Origin: Muribaculaceae bacterium
GTDB taxonomy: Bacteria; Bacteroidota; Bacteroidia; Bacteroidales; Muribaculaceae
Assembly (NCBI GenBank): GCA_029060585.1
Contig: JAIDTS010000214.1
Location: 1-10,979, forward strand
DNA length: 10,979 nucleotides
Direction: 5' to 3'
Shown: positions 5,805-10,979 of the stretch, in pieces
Layout of the letters: each line of letters begins with the position of its first letter
Position numbering within the stretch: the first letter of the stretch is position 1
The notes under the pieces: model-generated
Database searches by the model: none
What the model saw: only the letters and a program-made list of their open reading frames with translations
Told to the model about the DNA's origin: nothing
Translations under genes and position numbers: made by a program

Positions 5805-7019
5805 ATGAAAAAGATCATACTCTCAGCTATACTCGCCCTCTCCTTCGCCCCTCTCGCACAGGCTCAGTATGACACCGACACCGAGAACGGTGTCGTGTCA
5901 CTGGCCGACCACCGAGGATTCACATTCACCACAAAGAAGGGGGATTTCCTCTTCAAGCCCTATCTTCTGGTACAGACAACGGCCAACTATAATTACTATG
6001 ACGACGCGGGTCTCGATCCGGCCTACAACCAGGACAACGTGGCCAATTCCGGTTTCGCAATCCCGTATGCAGTACTCGGATTCACCGGAAAGGCTTTCAA
6101 TATCGTGACATTCAACCTCTCGATCAATGCGGCGGCTTCGGGGGGAGGCCTCCTCCAGCAGGCCTGGGCCGACGTCCGCCCCTCCGATGAGTTCGGCGTA
6201 CGCATAGGCAAGTTCAAGACGCCGTTCTCACATGCGTATCTGACCACTCTTGGAGAGACCCTCTTCCCGGTGCTTCCGACATCTCTGACTGCCTCGGTGA
6301 TCCTCCCCTACTCGCTCAACGCTGTGACTCCGCACATAGGCACTGGCTTCGACCTCGGAGTGGAGGTACACGGTATGGTCAAGGATAAGTTCGGATATCA
6401 GGTGGGTCTCTTCAACGGCACTGGAGCAAGCGTAAACACAGCCAACAAGACAATCAGCGACGACTGGCACATCCCGTCACTGCTGTATGCGGCACGCCTC
6501 ACCTACCAGCCTTTCGGAGTCATGCCTGCCTCACAGGGCGATCCGCGACGACTCAACAGCAACAAGATGCTCCTCGGCGTGTCGGGATCCCTCAACGTAG
6601 AGAGCGAGAACGAGAGTACCAACGACCTCCGCCTGGGCCTTGAATGGTCATGGATCAAAAACCGTTGGTATTTCGGAGCGGAATTCTACTATATGAACGT
6701 GGGTTTCACAAAACGCCAGAAGATCGACACTTCCTACAATTATTTTGGAGGATACGGTCAGGCCGGATATTTCCTGACAAACAGACTGCAGGGATGCCTG
6801 CGCTACGACTTCTTCGAGCGCAACTCTACAAAGAAGGGAGGATTCCTCAATATGCCCGCGATTGGAGCCAACTATTTCATCGACAGCATCAACCTCAAGC
6901 TGCAGGCAATGTATCAATATACAGGACGCACGGGCCACGCACGCCAGATGGACCGCGACGAGGACAATCTCGGACTCGCCACAAGCTCAGTCACGATAAT
7001 GGCCCAGTACTCTTTCTAA
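5805..7019 (+). CDS. OprO/OprP-type porin (phosphate-selective porin family)
   Basis: The protein has 404 residues. Residues 1-20 (MKKIILSAILALSFAPLAQA) are a Sec signal peptide. The mature part has repeated amphipathic strands and ends in a terminal Phe (MAQYSF), the usual barrel closing residue. Family-like features are the early FLFKPYLLVQTTANYNYYDD strand, the VRIGKFKTPFSHAY segment (about 141-154), the YSLNAVTPHIGTGFDLGVEV strand and a GYQVGLFNGTG strand. These match the PF07396 porin group, common in Bacteroidota and not always phosphate-specific. The frame stays open upstream to an ATG at 5769 inside the tandem repeats, but the signal peptide fixes the start at 5805. Lying between the di-heme and mono-heme lipoproteins, it is likely a second channel serving the same envelope module. 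The substrate is unknown. Confidence 0.85.
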   Translation: MKKIILSAILALSFAPLAQAQYDTDTENGVVSLADHRGFTFTTKKGDFLFKPYLLVQTTANYNYYDDAGLDPAYNQDNVANSGFAIPYAVLGFTGKAFNIVTFNLSINAAASGGGLLQQAWADVRPSDEFGVRIGKFKTPFSHAYLTTLGETLFPVLPTSLTASVILPYSLNAVTPHIGTGFDLGVEVHGMVKDKFGYQVGLFNGTGASVNTANKTISDDWHIPSLLYAARLTYQPFGVMPASQGDPRRLNSNKMLLGVSGSLNVESENESTNDLRLGLEWSWIKNRWYFGAEFYYMNVGFTKRQKIDTSYNYFGGYGQAGYFLTNRLQGCLRYDFFERNSTKKGGFLNMPAIGANYFIDSINLKLQAMYQYTGRTGHARQMDRDEDNLGLATSSVTIMAQYSF

Positions 7020-7024
7020 TAGTT

Positions 7025-7044
7025 AATTCATAATTCATAATCAT
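7025..7044. repeat. Short tandem repeat, (AATTCAT) x2 plus AATCAT
   Basis: Two perfect 7-bp copies (7025-7038) and a 6-bp partial copy (7039-7044) fill the 28-base gap between the second porin and the cytochrome lipoprotein, ending three bases before the start codon. Confidence 0.7.
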
Positions 7045-7047
7045 CAA

Positions 7048-7755
7048 ATGCGCAATCTCCTATCACTGATAGTTGCCATCGGGACTCTGTCTGCGGGTCT
7101 TGCGTCCTGCGACGAGGGCCGTATCTACAACGACGACACTGTGCTGACCGAGGAAGGAGGATCAGCTCGCTTTTCCGGAGAGGTGAACGGTTCTGACTCC
7201 TGGAGCCAGGGATATACACTCGCGCTTGCAGGATTTGAAGACGGCAATGACTACGCGCTGATAAGCAAGAACATAGAGACCTCAATAGCCGACGGGAGAT
7301 GCGATGTGACACTCTCAGGTATTCCCGCTGAGGTGACCTCAATCGAACTTTGCGCTCTCGACCGGCTGCGCAGAAGAGTGGCGACATTCCTCTCCGCAGA
7401 CTATAATCCGCAGTCCGGGACACTTCAACTCAGTGCGGAAGGAATCGACATCTCTATGTCTGCCGCTATCCAGACTGAAATCTTCAACACCACCTGCATC
7501 CAGTGTCATGGTGGCAACGGACATGCGGCTGCCGGCCTCGATCTTCTCGCGGGCAACAGTTTCGGCAACCTGATCGGCATTCCTTCGCGAAAAATCCCTG
7601 GAATGGACCGTGTTTCACCTGGAAATAGCGATGAAAGCGAGCTTTTCCTAATTCTTGACTCCGACATTTCAGCAGGTTGGAACTACGACCATTCCGTTGA
7701 AGTCGTACGCCAGGAGAAGCTCGACCTCATACGCAACTGGATCGACAATCTATAG
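7048..7755 (+). CDS. Mono-heme cytochrome c lipoprotein with N-terminal beta-rich domain
   Basis: The protein has 235 residues. A lipoprotein signal (MRNLLSLIVAIGTLSAGLAS, then Cys 21) leads into the acidic DEGRIYNDD. Residues about 35-135 look like beta strands with no recognised motif. Residues about 140-235 form a small cytochrome c domain with one haem site, CIQCH (150-154), followed by GGNGHAAAGLDLL, an IPGMDRVSPGNSDESELF stretch and a terminal helix (KLDLIRNWIDNL). M186 is the best candidate for the distal haem ligand. The pattern resembles cytochrome domains that carry a PGxxxxS element after the haem site. It is probably the one-electron partner of the di-heme oxidoreductase, tethered to the same membrane (inference). 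It is the last gene before a new promoter at 7811. The N-terminal domain is the least explained part of the operon. Confidence 0.8.
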   Translation: MRNLLSLIVAIGTLSAGLASCDEGRIYNDDTVLTEEGGSARFSGEVNGSDSWSQGYTLALAGFEDGNDYALISKNIETSIADGRCDVTLSGIPAEVTSIELCALDRLRRRVATFLSADYNPQSGTLQLSAEGIDISMSAAIQTEIFNTTCIQCHGGNGHAAAGLDLLAGNSFGNLIGIPSRKIPGMDRVSPGNSDESELFLILDSDISAGWNYDHSVEVVRQEKLDLIRNWIDNL

Positions 7756-7760
7756 AAGAG

Positions 7761-7820
7761 GATATGCAAACTTCGTAAAACGTACAACGCCCAACGTAAA
7801 ACGCAAATAATTTGCATATC
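7761..7820. repeat. Inverted-repeat intergenic element with CGTAAAACG core repeats
   Basis: GATATGCAAA (7761-7770) and TTTGCATATC (7811-7820) are perfect 10-bp inverted ends around 40 nt. Inside are two copies of CGTAAAACG (7774-7782, 7795-7803) with related ACGC units between them. The right arm contains the -33 TTTG of the next promoter. It starts five bases after the stop of the cytochrome gene, so in RNA it could form the 3'-end structure of the operon transcript. A related core recurs at 9123 inside the CcsA gene. Confidence 0.65.
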
Positions 7821-7842
7821 TCGATTAAAATGGTTATTTTTG
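7811..7842 (+). promoter_or_regulatory. Promoter of the Rid-like / CcsA transcription unit
   Basis: TTTG (7811-7814), 20 nt, then TATTTTTG (7835-7842) is an exact match to the Bacteroidota consensus. The -7 box ends 16 nt before the start codon at 7859. No ATGAGTA heptamer is present, so this unit is probably not under the same operator. Confidence 0.78.
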
Positions 7843-7858
7843 TGAAGAATTTCTCGAA

Positions 7859-8974
7859 ATGAAATACTTTAATTTCAAATACGATGGTGCAGAGGCTGTT
7901 GTAGCTGTTTTCGACGAAGGTCGGAAGCAGGCTCATGCCTATATCTCACCGACCTCTCCATCCGAGGATGCCTCCTCCCAGATAAAGGCCGTCAACGAGG
8001 CTGCTCAGAAACTGGCAGCCGAAAGCGGCCTCATGCCTGTTTTCAAACGCTATCTCCTGAGCGACCCCACCAACCAGACACACTATCTCCCGCAAGAGGA
8101 AAGTTGCGCCCGCTCCGTGCTGGGCCAGTCTCCTCTCAACGGAACAAAAGCCTCGCTGCTCATACTCCTTGAGGAAAATGCCGATTTCCGCCCAAACGAA
8201 GGGGGACTTTGGGAAGACTCAAGAGGTCGCATGTGGGTGGGCGACAGCAACGATATAGCCACAGGCGACTCCCTGACGATGACCGTGGCTTATCTGGAGA
8301 GGTTGTCCTGTATGCTGGCACAACGCGGCGCGTCGCTGAAAGACAACTGTCTGCGGACATGGTTTTTCGTGCGTGACATCGACAACAACTACAAAGGAGT
8401 GGTGCAGGGCCGCAACAGTGTCTTCGCCCGCGAAGGACTCACATCCGACACCCATTTCATAGCATCGACGGGAATCGAGGGACAGGCTGCCGAACCATCC
8501 CGCCTCGTGGCTTTCAACGCATTTGCGGATACCCGGATCACTGCTTCTCAAATCAAATATCTTTACGGCAAGACCCATCTCAATCCCACATACGAATACG
8601 GAGTGGCATTCGAACGCGCTACGGCGGTAGACTATGCCGACCGCCGCCACGTATATATATCAGGCACTGCGAGCATCGACAACAAAGGCCGGATCGTGGC
8701 ACCCGGAGATGTAAGGGCTCAGACAGACAGGATGCTTGAGAATATCGGAGTGCTCCTCGCTGAAGGCGATTGCGGATGGGAGGATGTAGCTCATATGACG
8801 GTCTATATCCGCGACATAGCCGACTACGCGCTCGTAAGTCGGATTATGGAGGAGCGCTTCCCTCAGATCCCTAAATCGATCGTGCTCGCTCCGGTATGTC
8901 GTCCCGGTTGGCTCATCGAGACTGAATGCATGGCGATAAAAAAGGCCGACAATCCTGATTATGCGCCGTACTGA
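7859..8974 (+). CDS. Two-domain Rid/YjgF-fold protein resembling chorismatases (FkbO/Hyg5 type)
   Basis: The protein has 371 residues and no signal peptide, so it is probably cytoplasmic. The C-terminal part (about 262-362) is a clear Rid/YjgF domain: HVYISGTASIDNKGRI, GDVRAQTDRMLENIGVLL, EDVAHMTVYIRD, ERFPQIPKS and CRPGWLIETE (347-356). Aligned by eye to E. coli RidA, the catalytic Arg105 falls on Lys339 while Glu120 corresponds to a retained Glu (354), so imine/enamine deaminase activity is doubtful. The middle part (about 140-225) has LRTWFFVRDIDNNY, VVQGRNSVF and ASTGIEG, which recall the N-terminal Rid-like domain of chorismatases, proteins of similar two-domain layout. It may therefore act on chorismate or a related compound, or be an uncharacterised member. 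It has its own promoter, and its last 14 bases overlap the CcsA gene, implying coupled translation; the reason for that pairing is unclear. Confidence 0.75.
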   Translation: MKYFNFKYDGAEAVVAVFDEGRKQAHAYISPTSPSEDASSQIKAVNEAAQKLAAESGLMPVFKRYLLSDPTNQTHYLPQEESCARSVLGQSPLNGTKASLLILLEENADFRPNEGGLWEDSRGRMWVGDSNDIATGDSLTMTVAYLERLSCMLAQRGASLKDNCLRTWFFVRDIDNNYKGVVQGRNSVFAREGLTSDTHFIASTGIEGQAAEPSRLVAFNAFADTRITASQIKYLYGKTHLNPTYEYGVAFERATAVDYADRRHVYISGTASIDNKGRIVAPGDVRAQTDRMLENIGVLLAEGDCGWEDVAHMTVYIRDIADYALVSRIMEERFPQIPKSIVLAPVCRPGWLIETECMAIKKADNPDYAPY

Positions 8975-10925
8975 GATAATAGTATTTGTATCGGCTGTAG
9001 TAGTTGCTCTGCTTATAGGACTCTCTTCCCTGTTGCCTGCAGAAATATACTCCTCGGCTATCTGGCATATCCTTTGGATAATAATTGCTGTCGCACTTAT
9101 TATTGGCATTATCTACCTAATACGTAAAACGTATAACGCAAAACGCACAACGACAATGGGGCGTCTCTGGCGGATCCGGTCTGCTTTCATGATGCATATA
9201 GCATTCTTGTTAATGATTGCGGGGGGCTTCTGCACGTCTCTCTTCTCCCGCCGGGGGACGCTCCATCTTTTTCCTTCACAGACCGCCGACTGCTTCATTT
9301 CATCTGATGGGAAGATGGAAAGACTCCCATCCGCGGTCACCCTGCTTTCGTTCGCCCCTGAATATTACCCCGGAATGAATTTCCCCAAGGATTTCAAGTC
9401 GGAACTTCTTACAGCCTCGGGCGACACGATGCACATATCAATGAATCATATCGGACGCCTCGGCAACTATCGCTTCTATCAGACCTCTTACGATGACCAA
9501 GGCGGAACGGTATTGACCGTGACACACGATCCGGCAGGTATTGCCGTGACTTATGCCGGCTTCCTCCTCTTCGCGATCGGAGGATTGGCATGGTTGCTGA
9601 CATTAGTCCGAAAATCACGACTTAGAAGCAAAATGCCACATGCCGCTATCTTGTTGCTTTTCACATGTATTGGTTCTGGAAGTACGTACGCTGTCCCGGC
9701 TGTTGACACAGTGATGGCTGATTCCCTGGCAACACGTCAGGTTCTCTTCAACGGCAAGACTGTATCTTTCGCAGGATTTGCCGACAAACTCACCTATAAG
9801 CTTACCGGGCGGGGAAGTGTTGGGAGTCTCTCGCCGGAGGAATTCGTGGCCTCATTGATAAAATATAAGGAAGAGTGGGGCAAAGTGCCATTTATGATGG
9901 TCAAAAGCAAGGCTCTGAGGGAAGAGCTTGCGATTGAAGGAAAGTATGCGTCAGTCGCTTCCCTTTATGATGAAAACGGGGAATATATCCCTGCCCGTAT
10001 CTACAAAGGAGGTTCCGGACCCCTTGATAAGGATATTCTTGCGCTTGATGAGAAGGTAGCGTTGCTGATTGATCTTTGGGATGGCCGGCTGTTCACTCCT
10101 CTCACATCGGACTCGGATGGACTACGGTCTGTTTTTTCGATTAAATCGGAGATTTTATATCATAAGGTCAACCCCGTCAAGGTGCTTTTCATCTGTGCGA
10201 TTCTGACTGTAGCGTTCATTCTATTGATGCAGATCTTGAAGAAGAGAGCTCCTGCGTTTCCTATGATCGCTATTTTGGGCCTTGCCGGGATTTTAGCGTT
10301 TGCATGGCTTTGGTATATATCCGGAAGTGTCCCTTTGTCCGCCACAGCCGACATCATGGAGTTTTCAGGCATCTGCATGATACTGCTGTCAGGAGTCGCC
10401 GCATGGCGTAAGGAGTCCCCGCTTCTCGTGGCACTCGGAATGGCAAGTGCGTCATTTCTTCTCCTTGTGGCTATGTTAGGAATGAAAGACCCTGTCCTGA
10501 GTCCCGTGATGCCGGTGCTTGCATCCCCCTGGCTTTCGGTTCATGTATCACTCGTCATGCTTGCGTATGCGGTGCTTGGATTCACTCTTCCAGTTGCAAT
10601 CACAGCGCTTATAGTGTCCTCACAGCGGGACAGGCTCATACATCTGGCCGTGTCACTTCTTGCGCCTGGCGTCTTTCTGCTCGGGCTCGGCATAATCACT
10701 GGGGCCATGTGGGCGAATGTATCATGGGGACGCTATTGGGCATGGGATCCCAAAGAGACATGGTCGCTCGTCACCCTGCTGTTCTATTCCATTCCGCTTC
10801 ATAAATACTTCAAGATGCAGAAACTCCCGATATTCTGCAGCATCTACCTCATTCTCGCTTTCTCATCCATAATTATGACTTACTTCGGCGTCAACCTCCT
10901 GCCCTCCCTCCACGCCTACAACTGA
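8961..10925 (+). CDS. ccsA: Cytochrome c biogenesis protein, fused ResB/CcsA (system II haem lyase)
   Basis: This 654-residue membrane protein exports haem and attaches it to CxxCH motifs outside the inner membrane. The N-terminal ResB-like half has helices at about 5-25, 33-54, 73-93 and 195-216, then a large periplasmic region (about 250-400) with VLFNGKTVSFAGFADKLTYK, LSPEEF and LREELAIEGKYASVASLYD, typical of the Bacteroidota fusion. The C-terminal CcsA half (about 405-654) has many helices and the tryptophan-rich WWD haem-handling motif, WGRYWAWDPKETW (589-601). Four His fit the known haem ligands: H79 and H614 in membrane segments, H528 and H651 flanking the WWD region. The end, YFGVNLLPSLHAYN, matches family C-termini, so the gene is complete. 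It overlaps the previous gene by 14 bases. It would mature the haem lipoproteins encoded at 4284 and 7048. A repeat-like tract encodes residues about 55-65. Confidence 0.92.
   Translation: MRRTEIIVFVSAVVVALLIGLSSLLPAEIYSSAIWHILWIIIAVALIIGIIYLIRKTYNAKRTTTMGRLWRIRSAFMMHIAFLLMIAGGFCTSLFSRRGTLHLFPSQTADCFISSDGKMERLPSAVTLLSFAPEYYPGMNFPKDFKSELLTASGDTMHISMNHIGRLGNYRFYQTSYDDQGGTVLTVTHDPAGIAVTYAGFLLFAIGGLAWLLTLVRKSRLRSKMPHAAILLLFTCIGSGSTYAVPAVDTVMADSLATRQVLFNGKTVSFAGFADKLTYKLTGRGSVGSLSPEEFVASLIKYKEEWGKVPFMMVKSKALREELAIEGKYASVASLYDENGEYIPARIYKGGSGPLDKDILALDEKVALLIDLWDGRLFTPLTSDSDGLRSVFSIKSEILYHKVNPVKVLFICAILTVAFILLMQILKKRAPAFPMIAILGLAGILAFAWLWYISGSVPLSATADIMEFSGICMILLSGVAAWRKESPLLVALGMASASFLLLVAMLGMKDPVLSPVMPVLASPWLSVHVSLVMLAYAVLGFTLPVAITALIVSSQRDRLIHLAVSLLAPGVFLLGLGIITGAMWANVSWGRYWAWDPKETWSLVTLLFYSIPLHKYFKMQKLPIFCSIYLILAFSSIIMTYFGVNLLPSLHAYN
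9123..9156. repeat. CGTAAAACG-type repeat embedded in the CcsA coding sequence
   Basis: CGTAAAACGTATAACGC here differs at one base from CGTAAAACGTACAACGC at 7774-7790 in the upstream intergenic element, and it continues with further AAAACGC and ACAACG units. It encodes the Lys/Arg/Thr-rich loop KTYNAKRTTT (about residues 56-65) after the second membrane helix, where such a basic cytoplasmic stretch is tolerated. Confidence 0.55.
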
Positions 10926-10932
10926 CACGCAT

Positions 10933-10979
10933 ATGACTGCACAGATACACAAATTTCTGGGTCATAGAATGCTCCTGAC
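10933..10979 (+). CDS. Possible start of next gene, truncated by window end
   Basis: An ATG at 10933, seven bases after the CcsA stop, opens a frame reading MTAQIHKFLGHRMLL to the edge without a stop. The tight spacing suggests a co-transcribed gene. A positively charged then hydrophobic beginning would fit a signal or membrane segment, but 15 residues are too few to identify a family. Confidence 0.4.
   Translation, partial: MTAQIHKFLGHRMLL

Noticed and set aside
7761..7820. Insertion-sequence or MITE end
   Set aside because: Inverted ends are present but no target-site duplication is visible and no transposase lies nearby; it is better described as an intergenic repeat until copies are counted.
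8961..9157. Later start for CcsA at the ATG encoding M66 (MGRLWRIRSAF), after the repeat tract
   Set aside because: The first 65 residues supply two membrane helices expected at the ResB-like N-terminus, and the 14-base overlap with the preceding gene is a common coupling arrangement.

Overview
The window looks like chromosomal DNA of a gut-type Bacteroidota, most probably order Bacteroidales. Four promoters match the Bacteroidota sigma consensus (TTTG or TTG, about 20 nt, TAnnTTTG), Shine-Dalgarno sites are absent, and the outer membrane proteins and lipoproteins are of Bacteroidales type. Muribaculaceae is a guess from the style of the intergenic repeats. No RNA gene, insertion sequence or CRISPR array was seen, and no gene-free stretch exceeds 300 bases.

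Layout. The left edge holds the first codons of a leftward AAA-ATPase-like/PD-(D/E)XK-family gene with its promoter (1-90), then a small three-helix membrane protein (257-505). A leftward regulator follows (522-1475). It fuses a complete YtfE/RIC-type di-iron hemerythrin protein to a LuxR/NarL DNA-binding domain. A dense control region (1495-1645) separates it from a rightward five-gene operon: porin (1668-3023), circularly permuted imelysin lipoprotein (3092-4249), di-heme oxidoreductase lipoprotein of the DUF1111 family (4284-5717), OprO/OprP-type porin (5805-7019) and mono-heme cytochrome c lipoprotein (7048-7755). A new promoter (7811-7842) then drives a two-domain Rid/chorismatase-like protein (7859-8974), overlapped by a ResB/CcsA cytochrome c synthase (8961-10925). 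A further gene may begin at 10933.

How it may work together. Imelysin and DUF1111 proteins co-occur in bacterial iron-uptake loci, so the operon reads as an envelope metal (probably iron) capture and redox module: two barrels for passage, three lipoproteins for binding and electron transfer, and CcsA to attach haem to the three CxxCH motifs. The regulator keeps all six YtfE di-iron ligands, so it may sense nitric oxide, oxygen or iron status. The same heptamer, ATGAGTA, sits exactly 30 nt upstream of the -7 box of both divergent promoters, suggesting that the regulator controls itself and the operon. A 21-bp AT-rich palindrome next to it could be a Fur-type site. Each junction inside the operon carries a different short tandem repeat. 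The function and the regulatory wiring are inference; the domain calls rest on motifs visible in the sequence.
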